This document shows positions 13,201 to 24,337 of a stretch of DNA of 64,000 nucleotides, piece after piece. The DNA is from Tubiluchus corallicola. Lineage: Eukaryota; Priapulida; Priapulimorpha; Priapulimorphida; Tubiluchidae. Position numbers and translations under genes: made by a program. The notes beneath the pieces are model-generated. The model did not search any database. It was not told the origin of the DNA and saw only the letters and a list, made by a program, of their open reading frames with translations. The stretch lies in contig JAQGDQ010000014.1 of assembly GCA_030141605.1 (NCBI GenBank), positions 682,001 through 746,000 on the forward strand. The letters are read 5' to 3'. Numbering within the stretch: the stretch's first letter is position 1; each line of letters opens with the position of its first letter.

Positions 13201-14320
13201 GAACAAACATAGCTTTAGACATCAATGTTGTCAAATATGCAATTTACACGAATCAGCAATGGTTGTGTCCTTTGTTTCAACCACATTGGTGAAATTACAG
13301 AAATTACTATAGACAACCTAATACAATGTTTTGAAATGTGATCTAACGATTATTTCACGCCTTTTATTTTGCCGGAACCATAATTCAGACCTACCTGCCT
13401 AATTACATACCAACTATAAGTATCCTGTTAAAAGACGTGCTTATTAGCTTTAGTTCTATAGTTTTTTTAGATTATCAACAGAGTGCAGTTCAAAGAGATT
13501 AACACCCATCTCAGAAATGGAATCAAAATTAAAAGCTTGTATCCTTGTAATTCAATTATATTCAGTGTTGTCAAATCGCAGCAGCACTAACCACCAACCC
13601 GCAAAAGTTACTGGACCACTTACTTACAACAAGTCAGCATACTATCCCAGGACTTATTGCTGCACCCATCCGTCGCTGTAACTACAAAACTGGAAATCTA
13701 GAACTGCTTATAATTTAACCTTTTACAATTCAATGCCGGCTGTTTTACTTGAGGCTAAACGTCTAGTAAATTGATTGATGAATCACTGAAGGTGTGTATC
13801 AGCACACCTAGCTATACAACAAGCGAGAAATATAACTCAACGATAAAGCATAATTATAGCACCATATTGTTTACATCTTGTATTAGTTATGAGTAACTGA
13901 TTGCTTATGTACACGTATATAAAAAGGCCTTATCGCAAAGAAGAATGCTAACAAGCTTGCATTTGTTATTTGCAGGATACATATCGTTTGGCGACTAAAA
14001 TTACTATTTTCAGCTCATATTAGTTGCAAGACACTCAATTAGCTTATTCGTATAAGCACATAGAAATAGCTGTAAGACGAAGATTCCCAGTCTATAGGAT
14101 CCGGTAAACGCACTAGTTTCAACCAACAGAAACTAAAAAAAATGAAAATATTCCAAGCAGAACTGTTCAAAATGAAATGAAGGCGCATTTTTAATAAACA
14201 TAAAGCGGCAAAAAATATTATATGACTTCGTACAGCGTATGCAATTCTATTTGGAATATAATAATAAGGGTCTGTTTTAAAACACTCAAAAATTTTCACT
14301 TCAACAAGTGTTTCCTTTGT
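10240..14320. other. Noncoding DNA, no gene recognised
   Basis: Apart from a possible LINE tail near 11200, I see no exon-like stretches with credible splice sites. Cysteine-containing open frames at 10525-10790 lack an ATG and a known domain. Confidence 0.45.
11200..11345 (-). repeat. Possible LINE 3' untranslated tail
   Basis: The minus strand has an AATAAA directly followed by (TTCAA)n at about 11212-11228, the signature of a short-repeat-terminated LINE tail. No coding part is visible. Confidence 0.25.
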
Positions 14321-14321
14321 G

Positions 14322-14411
14322 AAGCACATTTATAAGCACAACCTTTGCCACATGTTTGGCATTCTAAAGCACATTTATAAGCACAACCTTTGCCATATGT
14401 TTGACATTCTC
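14322..14411. repeat. 45-base tandem duplication, Cys-rich on minus strand
   Basis: Two adjacent 45-base units (14322-14366, 14367-14411) differ at only a few positions. On the minus strand each reads as a 15-residue unit ECQT(C/Y)GKGCAYKCA followed by a stop. This slightly recalls a zinc-finger linker, but no complete finger is present. Confidence 0.6.
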
Positions 14412-14979
14412 GCCATAACACCAGCAACCGTGTGCCGTGTTAACAGTTTGGTCTCTTTGACACGTAATTTAAACTTCAAACTAGAAATCAATGGACGAAA
14501 TATCGTTCAAATGGTTATGCATCAAGTGACATTGCATCAAGTGAAAATTGGTTTCATACAAAAGAAGTTTGTATCATCAATAATTACTGGCGTCTTGCAC
14601 AGGCTAAAAGTTTAAATGAAAGGTTTTAGTTTGCAAACCTCTAATAACAAAAAATGCGTATTAACAAATTATATAAATTGTTCTGTAATTATAGGTTTTC
14701 AACTGGTGATGAAATATTGCCATTCCGAAACGTGTTGAAGTATCCTGTTAAAAACTTTACAGCCTGAATACAACTAGCTATTTAATTTCTAGCTTTAAAT
14801 TGTTGACGAATCACTAAGACTGAAGCTCCATATTATTATGCATACCTAGATCATCATTAACTAATTATCACCAGTAACTATGAGTTGTGAACAACCTTAC
14901 AATGACTCTTTACAATAAAATAAATATTTCGAACATTTTGGCAGTAATTTCTTATTTACAATTTTTGTGAACTTAATGA
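14412..14979. other. 3' flank of integrin copy 1
   Basis: This is probably the 3' untranslated region of the minus-strand integrin. No canonical AATAAA was seen close to the stop; ATTAAA variants occur further down. Confidence 0.35.
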
Positions 14980-17900
14980 TTAGTAATTTCTGTAACCATA
15001 TGTGTATCCTGGTCCATTGCTTGGCTTCATTTTTTCATCTTCCGCATCAGGGTGCTTTCTCCTCTTGAAGAACCCCAACCACCATAGTAGAAGGATGAGT
15101 AACGCTAGCAGAATTAAACCTGCTATAATTGCTAAGATAATAATCCATAGAGCTATGGACTTTTTCGGCGCTACAGGCACCTCGGGGTTTACAACAGTTC
15201 GCACATGCACCTCATGGTACCCAAGTCTGTCAGGTTGCACCGCATAAGGCACCTTCGTCACTCTAGCTATACCACGTGACGTAATTGTCACCTCTGATAC
15301 TTTTTCTGTGATTAATGTCTGAATCCACAATCTGGATCGTACAGTTATAACAACATTGTGTCCGGGTTTTAACTGTCCTGTTGTACAGGTTATCCTAGCA
15401 CAGTCTTTCTCCTCACAAGTCAAGCGGTTCTCTAACTGCTCCGGGGTGAGGTATTCATCACTTGCTGTTTCTCTTCTCACACGGTTTAGTCCTTTTGATT
15501 TGTTTGACAGCAATGTTTGCTTTATCATATTGTCTACATATTTGTTGGCCTGATGATTCACACGTACGCCTAAAGGATTCACGTACTCAGCAGTGCATCT
15601 GCCTGTTCCATCTCCACCTACCAGAGCAGGAGTTTCCATCAAGTATAGCAAATTTCCTTTACGTCTGGTATAACTGGGCCATAATATTTTTACTTCTGCT
15701 TGAGTTATTGTTGTGGAACCAGAATTAACTAGATCATACACATGCGTCACTTCCGGTCCAATGTCCTGCTCTTTTTTTGGAAGCTGGGACCGGGTATCAT
15801 TAGTGGCAAAACGCACCTGCTCGGGCACGGACGCACCTGTCATTTTTATTTCGGTGGCCACTTTTATAGGAATGGTTATTCTGACTGTGTTATCAAATAA
15901 CATAGCAGGATTCTCTGGATTTGAGCTATTGGCTTCAACTACAAAATCTAGTTCATATTCGGTGGCGTTCACATTGGAAGGTGACAAGCTAAGATTGAAA
16001 CTGACACTGTGATGGCTTTGCAGAGGGTTGCCTGTTTCACAAACTATTTTTTCATAATCTGAGATGTTCTTCCCGGGCATTTGTGTGCATAGCACCTTCT
16101 GAGATTCGTCCTTCAAGTAATCAATTCCTTTTGGAACAGTGATTACAACTTCCGATAGAAAGGCATCTTCCCCTGTATTCTTAACTTTGATATTGAATAC
16201 AATTATATCCTTTTCACCTAGCTGATATTCTAACGTTGAAGTTGTTGCAGTCAACTTTAAATCTGGCACGCATATTTTATCAGGACCACAATTTTTCAAA
16301 ATGTTCACATCTTTTTGTACAAAAGTTGGAACCTTGGTGTTTTGCACTGGCTGCAGTTCATCATCGTCAAGTTCATCATTTTCCACTAATGCATACTTGA
16401 CGTCCACTGTAATGGGAGTAAGTTTATCTCTAATATTTGGTCGGATGTACACATATAAAGCTTTGCACCAATTTGCTTCTTTGACTAACCTTACTGCTGA
16501 TGTATCACTAGAGACACCTGGTTTGGAGTAGAATAGCATCCTCTGCCCCACATCCTTCTTACTGTCCAGCATAAAGGTAACATCAGCGCGAGCTTTATTT
16601 GGAACTCCTTTTCCAGTGTACTGTAAGCAAGTTGAAACGACAACACAAGACACTTTTGTCCCATCTGTCAGGGTGCACTGCTTATCCTCCAAGTTAATAT
16701 CTGCAGGTTCTACTTTAAGAGTAGCAGTAAATGTCACTACTGGTCTGGCCTTCAGAAAAACAGCTGAGTTGGACGCATATGCACCAACAACAACATCTGG
16801 ATACTCATTATTGTCAAGGTCATAACCTCCTGATACTGCATATCCAAAAGTTCTCAATCTTCTGGCCACATCTTTTGCTTCAATTTTTTGAGATGCTGGC
16901 AGTACAACACCGTCCTTGCTGCCATAGTATATGAACACAGTGCCTTTACCTCGATGACCGCCATAAGGAGCAGCAACTGCAAAATCATTATAGCCATCCT
17001 GATCAATGTCACCCAACGCTGCAACAGTTTCACCGAAACGTGCACCATTTTCTTCGCCTTCAATGACCACCGAATCACCTTCACCATGATAAAATCTACC
17101 GTGTCTGGTTTGGTAAAACACATATGCCCGACCGACCTCGTACGACAACTCCTCTCCTTCTTTATAATAATAAGGTGATCCGACAATAATGTCATCTCTT
17201 CCATCTCCATTTATATCATTTACTGCAACGGAGCCACCAAAATAAGCACCAATTTGTTCACCAGTGATATTTTGGATGCTGTTCAACTTCGAATCAAATA
17301 AACAGACCTGGCCAATCAAGTTCCATTTTGGCATTCCTGCTACAATATCCCAACCAGACCCATCTGTAAACTTACCAAGGTCTATTGAGAACGCAAGGTA
17401 GCTGTCATCGTCAGTTGAAGGACCTTCTAAAGTTGCTAACATGTCTGTTTTGTTAATGAGGCTTTGAGAAAATATTTGTCCCTGCCAGTACCAGCTTCCA
17501 ATTGCACCCATGATGGCTCGTTCATGATCCTCTGTAAGAGCTAAACTGAAACCAGTTTGGCAGTATCCTTGCCTGTGGTATCCCCAATGTGTCGTTCGGC
17601 AAGGCGAGTATTCAATACCTTTACCCATGTTTTTGGTAACGAAGCAATTGCCTACTGGTTCTCGCTCGTTAAACTCACTGGTAAAATACACGTACCTAGG
17701 AGCACATGCCATAATGTAACCGTCAGGTCCAGAGCTAACCACGGTCGCACCAAACCATTGATTATTCTTATCGTCTATTTGTGACCAGCGTAGCCCTTGC
17801 AGCATCACATTATTGCCATTTGGGTCCATGTTCAGCTGGCCACATGAGTTTCGTTGTTCGGGCTTGCACTTGTACACAGCGCCAGGATTTTTTATGCCCG

Positions 17901-18105
17901 ACTGTTTTGTTTGTGCAAGAGGAGCTCCAACTAATAACCAATTCTCCCCTCTATGTATATGTTGTGCCACAGAGAAACCAAACAACGTGTCCTGCTGAGG
18001 TCCTCGATGTACAGTGGCGGTTCTGACATCTATGTTGTAGGACAACACGGAATGTATAATCACAAACAAGTAAATCACCAAAACTGAGACTTCATCAGCT
18101 GCCAT
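14980..18105 (-). CDS. Integrin alpha chain, intronless (copy 1)
   Basis: This is a single open frame of 1,041 codons starting at an ATG (18105) and ending in TAA. Integrin alpha chains pair with beta chains at the plasma membrane and bind matrix ligands. Residues 1-22 form a signal peptide. A seven-bladed FG-GAP propeller follows, with three Ca-binding loops: DINGDGRDD (297-305), DIDQDGYND (366-374) and DLDNNEYPD (429-437). There is no inserted I domain. Thigh/calf regions follow, then a furin-type site RVRR (875-878) that would give heavy and light chains, a transmembrane helix (about 985-1010), and the hallmark GFFKR (1011-1015) with a short tail ending in Tyr. Length is normal for the family. 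No splice interruption is needed anywhere, which is unusual for an integrin alpha gene. It is clearly paralogous to the gene at 24338-27562. Subtype and ligand cannot be assigned. Confidence 0.95.
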   Translation of the reverse strand: MAADEVSVLVIYLFVIIHSVLSYNIDVRTATVHRGPQQDTLFGFSVAQHIHRGENWLLVGAPLAQTKQSGIKNPGAVYKCKPEQRNSCGQLNMDPNGNNVMLQGLRWSQIDDKNNQWFGATVVSSGPDGYIMACAPRYVYFTSEFNEREPVGNCFVTKNMGKGIEYSPCRTTHWGYHRQGYCQTGFSLALTEDHERAIMGAIGSWYWQGQIFSQSLINKTDMLATLEGPSTDDDSYLAFSIDLGKFTDGSGWDIVAGMPKWNLIGQVCLFDSKLNSIQNITGEQIGAYFGGSVAVNDINGDGRDDIIVGSPYYYKEGEELSYEVGRAYVFYQTRHGRFYHGEGDSVVIEGEENGARFGETVAALGDIDQDGYNDFAVAAPYGGHRGKGTVFIYYGSKDGVVLPASQKIEAKDVARRLRTFGYAVSGGYDLDNNEYPDVVVGAYASNSAVFLKARPVVTFTATLKVEPADINLEDKQCTLTDGTKVSCVVVSTCLQYTGKGVPNKARADVTFMLDSKKDVGQRMLFYSKPGVSSDTSAVRLVKEANWCKALYVYIRPNIRDKLTPITVDVKYALVENDELDDDELQPVQNTKVPTFVQKDVNILKNCGPDKICVPDLKLTATTSTLEYQLGEKDIIVFNIKVKNTGEDAFLSEVVITVPKGIDYLKDESQKVLCTQMPGKNISDYEKIVCETGNPLQSHHSVSFNLSLSPSNVNATEYELDFVVEANSSNPENPAMLFDNTVRITIPIKVATEIKMTGASVPEQVRFATNDTRSQLPKKEQDIGPEVTHVYDLVNSGSTTITQAEVKILWPSYTRRKGNLLYLMETPALVGGDGTGRCTAEYVNPLGVRVNHQANKYVDNMIKQTLLSNKSKGLNRVRRETASDEYLTPEQLENRLTCEEKDCARITCTTGQLKPGHNVVITVRSRLWIQTLITEKVSEVTITSRGIARVTKVPYAVQPDRLGYHEVHVRTVVNPEVPVAPKKSIALWIIILAIIAGLILLALLILLLWWLGFFKRRKHPDAEDEKMKPSNGPGYTYGYRNY

Positions 18106-18169
18106 TGCAAAAGCAAAACAGGAACACAGCGTATATGTTATGAAAGGTTACATTTGCACAGAAGCTGCG

Positions 18170-18210
18170 ATTCTACACACGATGGCGGCTAACCTATATT
18201 TAGCCGACTG
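18170..18210 (-). promoter_or_regulatory. Possible core promoter of integrin copy 1
   Basis: About 75-100 bases upstream of the integrin ATG, a GATGGCGGC string at 18181-18189 resembles a YY1-type promoter-proximal site. A TAAATATA string (minus strand, about 18195-18203) could serve as a weak TATA element. Placement is by motif resemblance only. Confidence 0.2.
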
Positions 18211-18939
18211 ATGGATGAAAACCAGAATTTGTTTTCTACACCCGTTCAAGAATCCCTTTTCCCTTCAATATACAGATGCAGCCGTCTTAACAACACAAAC
18301 ACATCGAAAGAGTTAAGCGCGAAGTTATGATGAAGTTGTGTCAACAGTTGTAGACCGCCTATCGAGTTCTCGCAATACGTCTTACCACCAAAATTCAGTC
18401 AGGCAGTTCATCATTCACGTTCGACTGTGCTCACCGGCAAAAAGGGCAGATTCTTTACTGACTAAGTCATCACAGTATAAAAAATTTTAGGCGTAACAAC
18501 TACACAGCAGCTCTCGTTTGCCAGAGCACGAGAGCAGGGAATTGAAATATGTTGGTAGCTCCTTCGGCGGAAGCCGCTTTTAGAAGCCAGTACTACGCCG
18601 AGTTTCGTGTTACATTCATCAAGATGTGGGGGTGGGTCGATGTGAGTCACCCAACACGCCATATGTACACGTTAAATTAACAGTTACTCCTGACCGAAGG
18701 GTGCAGTAAAGTTTTGCTAATATATTACAGTTCTTCAAAATGTAATAAAGATGAGTCACTTAGCGAAACGACGTCTTTCTCAAATTCATTAAATTTCCAT
18801 TATTAGCTGCTCTGTAGGCAGTAACACCTATGCAGTATCCAAGTGGCCGCAGTAGTAGCAACGTCCAAGCTATTTTAATGGAAAATAAAGATTAAGCTTA
18901 TTGTTATTACATGCATTACTATTACTACTACTGTCATTA

Positions 18940-19336
18940 TCATCATCATCATATCATAAATTTCATCATCGTTATCATCGTCATCGTCGTCATCATCATT
19001 ATCATCATCTTCATCGTCATCATTACCATTACGTAATAATTTAAATGATGTAGTGTGCTATATAAATACATTTTACATTACATCATTATCATCGTCATCG
19101 TTATCATCATCATTATCATGGTCATCATCATCATCAACATCATCATCATTATCATCATATCATCTTCGTCAGCATCATCGTCATCGTCGTCGTCATCATC
19201 TTCATCATCATCATCATTATCATGGTCATCATCATCATCAACATCATCATCATTATCATCATATCATCTTCGTCAGCATCATCGTCATCGTCATCGTCGT
19301 CGTCATCATCTTCATCATCATCATCATTATCATTAC
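18940..19336. repeat. ATC/GTC array with ~104-110-base higher-order unit
   Basis: Imperfect (ATC)n. A block beginning CATTATCATGGTC at 19111 recurs at 19215, and the related CATTATCATT at 19325 closes the second unit. The two units are 104 and 110 bases; the difference is one TCATCG. Confidence 0.9.
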
Positions 19337-19339
19337 AAC

Positions 19340-22300
19340 TTTGCAAGCAGGCTGTGCTTAGAAAAACCCCTGACGTGTGGCAAGTGAAACCATCTACTGG
19401 TATTTATGACTAAATATTGGATGACACTATACTGTTATTATCACAAGGTGACTAGACACATGGTGATGATAGCCTTCTCTCTTTACTCTTCAACATCTGC
19501 GATCTACATTCCAAGTTCCGGATTCGATGCATCAGCACTGAAGTATAGCTTGTTTCCTTAACGCTCGTCTAAATATATTACCATCACTAAAAACTCTGGA
19601 AAACGCTCCTTAAACTTTTGGCGTCGATTTAAACTCGAGTTGGAAAGCGTCATATTTTCATTCCAGTAAATTTTGGCAGCGCCTTCACCCGCTGAGATGT
19701 ACGAGTGAAATATTTCCTCAGAGTTCATGGGCTTGCCCATCAGCTCTACTGCACACAAGCTAATCGCTTGAGTGAGAATTCCTCATGAATAAATTTACAC
19801 ACGCCTCTAGCTTTTAAATCGCGCGTTATGTTTTCCTAAATAATTTCCTTATTTCTGAAACAAATTAGAACTGGTCCAGTTTGAAGCGTAAAAAATGCTG
19901 CCCTTCTTCCAATGTTATAACTTCAGGACACTGTTGTTTATTCTGCTGCACAGGGCGATTTATTTTATTCCTGGTATAATAGTAGCCGAGTCATTCCAGG
20001 ATGTGCTACTGACCATCAGTCCATCACACGATTGGTGGGAGGTCGACCATGTCAATCACACGGCGTTGAAAATAATCAAAAGACGTCCTGACATTTTTGT
20101 TTATTTTGACAATCGTATAACTTGCACAGGCAGTGGAGCGCACAGGTGCTCTTTATTGCGCATTCTCCGTGGTAAAATCTTCAATGTTCTACATGTACTT
20201 CAGTTTAGTCTTCTAAGCCTGATTTGTTAGCAATCTTTTAAATTACGGCTAGGGAACAAAATGTTAATACAAACCTAACCTCGTCTATCTCCAATCACCG
20301 TCATTTTCATAATACAGAAATAAAACATAAAATAAATGTTTTCTCGATAAACACTGTTGGATGGGAGATTAAGAAAGGGATTATCAGTGCCACTAAACTC
20401 AGAATCAGTGTGTTTTTTTCGAATTCCCAAAAAATCGTAGCTATATAGTGTAGATGACATCTAACTGCCAAAACCAATTTGACCTATTCAAAAAACAATC
20501 ATAACGTCACAAACAGTACACAGAGGCACTTCACTCGTCCTTGTTATAACAAACGTAATTCAAAAGTAATTGGCAAGCCAATTAGGCGGCTATCTGGAAA
20601 AATATAACTTTTTTGCGTACCGCAAGGTCAAGCTAGTAGAAAGTAACATTATATTTTACAAAAAACGGTATTTATCAAGCAGATTTTTTTATTTCTTCGC
20701 TTAAAATTTATTTCGTACATTAAAAAGTAAATTGCATTATAAATAATCATGCGTCGTCTTATCACAATGATGCGAGAAATATATTTAACATCATTATCCC
20801 TTTTTAGGATCAAATTATTTCCTCAAACTATTAATCATTAACTCATCGCTTTGTATTTATAACTTTCAAATTATGTAAAAGCAGCAGCAGTAGTGGCATC
20901 AACAATGATAATGGTAGCAACAGCATCAGCAGCATCGTAGCGTACCGATTCCGCTATAGCATTTGGGAAACATCTGCAAAGCCAAATATCACTTAATTTA
21001 CAAGCGCATTTGCAAACCAACTGCTATAGACTGAACTTGAAAATGCACTTGTTCGAGCACGGGAGACAAGAAAATTCCTTGATCAGAAGTAGACTGCCTT
21101 GTGCTGCCACCTTCTGAACCTTATTGTAATCTTTATGCAGTACGCATATGTAGTAGGTTAGCACAATAATATTTTATTATTTATATTGAAAATATTTATT
21201 TTCTAGATTCCAAGCAACTTCGAATAACCTGAACAAACCGGCCTCATTTCAATGAAATACAAAATATTCCTATACCATATCAATACATCAAAGATACACC
21301 AAATGTTATACTTATATGAAACTTTCTGAAACAAGCAAAAGATGGCAGCATAATGTCGCCTTTTACGCTATCATCACCTCAAAGGTTAAAATTTTAATGC
21401 AGCCACCACACCAGTACTATAAAAAAGCAAAAGCTAAAATTTTATTCTACGAAAACTGTGCAATTGTTTAAGCGTTTGATAGTTATAATAACTATGCAGC
21501 TTCGAATGATTTAATAATGCATCTTTTAAATTGCATGGATTTTTATCATGCCATCTTGTTCCTGAATTCGTTACTCGTACATATCGCCACATCGTAGCGT
21601 AGATTCAATGAGTATCACAGACCGTGTGACCTAAGGCAGTGAAGGTGTGTATGTGCACTCTTTAGTGCTGTAATGCACTTGAGCTTGTACAACACCAACA
21701 GCTAGTGCACTGTTGTTTGTGGAATTCAGTAACAAAATGGTAGCTCCCTAATATTGACAGTTCTGTTACTACTGACATATTGGTTTGTTTGTGGAGTGTT
21801 ACATGGTTTCATACCAGTCAAGATATGTAATCTGTAATGTAAATTATTAAATTAACCAAATATCATATATCTTTTGGCTGGCTAACACTGAATTGTATTT
21901 CGATGTTGTTTCTTAATTCTGGTAACTTTTTTGGTTTAGATGCCTTGATAATGAACAGTTTTGTTCGAAACCGGTCGGCAATGAATTACATTTTGATCTG
22001 TAGTTACATTTGTTTGCCAAACATGAATAATTCGATGTTTGATTTACTAATGCTTGTTTTGCGAGATAGAGTAGATAACGTTAGCCTGATATCACAATTT
22101 TGTATAATTTTCTACTCTTCCTGTTGTATTTTTATCATCGTTCATGTATGTATTGCCAGTTTCGAATTACCTAGTTATTGGCTAATGATGGCAAGAGCGC
22201 ATATTTACTGAATTTTAATTCCAAACACGACCGAAAGAAAAAAATGAGAAGAAATCTTTGAACGAAGAATTAGAAGACCACTAGACTACACAGCCCCTTG

Positions 22301-22580
22301 TGATCATGACAGGTTTACGACAAAAGGAAATGATTGTGAAAATGTTAGAAACAGAACCTGGTTTGAAACCAAGTATCACAAAATCATGATAGGTTTTAAA
22401 TCGATCCTAAATGGCTCAGCAGCCAATCAAATATTTACAAATGTTAATTTATGCTCACTAAAGTTATTACTAATTAATATTTTTTGTTATTAATTTATTG
22501 TTGGGATGATCCGTGCCTAAGTATTTTTGGATTGATTGGTTGCTGAGCTTTTAGAATTGAAAAAAATGCCTAAAACATAA
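19340..22580. other. Intergenic DNA between the integrin paralogs
   Basis: Apart from the weak open frame at 19895-20230, nothing gene-like was recognised. It should include 3' sequences of integrin copy 2 (up to 24337) and 5' sequences of copy 1. Confidence 0.4.
19895..20230 (+). CDS. Possible secreted-protein first exon or short ORF
   Basis: An ATG frame of 111 codons has a hydrophobic N-terminal stretch (about 10-32) that could be a signal peptide, then a mixed soluble region (SHDWWEVDHVNHTALK) with two cysteines. A donor-like GGTAAAA follows the LLRILR residues near 20171, so the true exon may end there. There is no recognisable family. It lies in the integrin intergenic space on the opposite strand. 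Confidence 0.2.
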   Translation: MLPFFQCYNFRTLLFILLHRAIYFIPGIIVAESFQDVLLTISPSHDWWEVDHVNHTALKIIKRRPDIFVYFDNRITCTGSGAHRCSLLRILRGKIFNVLHVLQFSLLSLIC

Positions 22581-22583
22581 ACA

Positions 22584-22662
22584 AGGAGCTCTTTAGTCTA
22601 GTGGTAATGGCGCTGGATTTGTTATTTAAGGGTCCTTTGTCACAAAAATTTTATAATTGTAG
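22584..22662 (+). repeat. tRNA-like SINE head or tRNA pseudogene
   Basis: TAGTCTAGTGG (22594-22604) matches a tRNA A-box and is followed by a GCGCTGGATTTGTTATTTAAGG-like anticodon arm. The B-box is eroded, so it is not a functional tRNA. Confidence 0.3.
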
Positions 22663-22825
22663 GTTTGTTCCATTATTAATACCACAGTTTAATTAAATTA
22701 TTAACGTTTTCGTTTTTGGCCAACTGCAAAGCATATGTTCAGTATACTCGCGCACTGTTTTTGCACATTGTATTACTGTGAATGAACGAAAACGAACAAA
22801 CGAGTGAAGCAATAAAGAAACAAAA

Positions 22826-23036
22826 TGAATGAATGAATGAATGAATGAATGAATGAAAGAAAGAATGAATGAATGAATGAATGAATGGATGAATGAATGA
22901 ATGAATGAATGAATGAATGAATGAATGAATGAATGAATGAATGAATGAATGAATGAATGAATGAATGAATGAATGAATGAATGAATGAATGAATGAATGA
23001 ATGAATGAATGAATGAATGAATGAATGAATGAATGA
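22826..23036. repeat. GAAT tetranucleotide microsatellite
   Basis: Nearly perfect (GAAT)n over about 210 bases with two small interruptions. Confidence 0.97.
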
Positions 23037-24337
23037 GTACTTTTCATAAAGCAATAAATATTAACAAAAGATTTCATTTAAAATGAGGTAAATTTAATTA
23101 TACAAAAATTTGAAGAAACTTTGGACTATACATCGATTCTAGTTAATAATTCACAAAATATTTTTCACCAAAAACAACATAATAATGTTAAAAGAAACTT
23201 TTTTAACTTTCTCAGAATTAGTAGGACTTATTTACACTTATTAAGATATACAATCTAGAAAAATAAGACTTCGACGCAATCAGCTAATATTTTATACAAT
23301 CAGTTAAACAACAGCAGGATATTTAACTCCTAATTTCATATTCATGAAAAATTCTGTACAGTAGCCTAGCTAAATATGTACATTATTCATTGGTCAAAAG
23401 TTACATTAAAACTGCTGACAATATGTGCACAGTCAGCAAGACTACGGAAAAAATAAAAGTGTTACAAAATGTACTATAATTTTAGTGACGTCTAATCGCA
23501 GTCTCTATTTGACAATATTTTTCATCATATTTGGACACCTAGTAATGAGAATAACAGAAAACTATATTGGTAAGCAAAATTCTTAAACGACATTTTACGG
23601 TTCAAGTTTATTGAGTGTCAGTTTCTTTCTCTTTCATTTCTCGCTTATAATTTGATGTGGAGAGTCGTGGTCGCATTGGCATTGCTAACAGATCTAACGG
23701 GTTCACTTTTTAGCAAAGCGAGAAAATAGACATTCAAATTTTCATGTATTTTCTGGCCTCATTAAGTTGCAAGCATTTATGTTGGCGCTGTCGTAACGCT
23801 TCTGGCTTCAATTAAGTTCAACCTTTGCATTTGACTCGTGTAATAAATACCAGGTTTAATGGAACGAAATAAAACAGCTTTAAACTGCTGCTTAAAATCA
23901 CTGCACGTAGCCATTGTGTTGTTTGCTACTGAGAATTCTGGAATACATCATAGAAAGGACAGGCACTGCGTGTCATTCTACACTGCAACTAAATGCATGC
24001 AAATATTGAAAGATATTCAATATGGTCGCTTTTAAAAATAAACAGTGTCAGTTTTTCCGTACATTCCGGCGCCTTTAGAGTGGAGCATGATCCAAGCGTG
24101 ATAGGTAACTGAAAACCCTCAAAATTTGTACAAGCGGTAGATTGAAACTAAATTTAATTTAAATCCAAGCAACCGTGCAGTTAACAAATATTAGCAAGTC
24201 AAAGTTTCCTGCCTCTTGGGGAAAACCTACATGTCGTAGATCCGCCCCTGACTAAACTCGATGAAGCCTAGAATGCACACGAATTGAAACATTACAGTTA
24301 CTTTACAAATTGACAATATATACAAATCAATGCTTCA

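Noticed and set aside
15002-18026. Plus-strand and alternative-frame open frames across integrin copy 1
   Set aside because: Shadows of the integrin coding sequence.
19053-19413. His/Ser/Ile/Asp-rich open frames
   Set aside because: Translation of the ATC/GTC array in different frames.
22739-23077. Open frames encoding FIHS repeats
   Set aside because: Translation of the GAAT tetranucleotide array.
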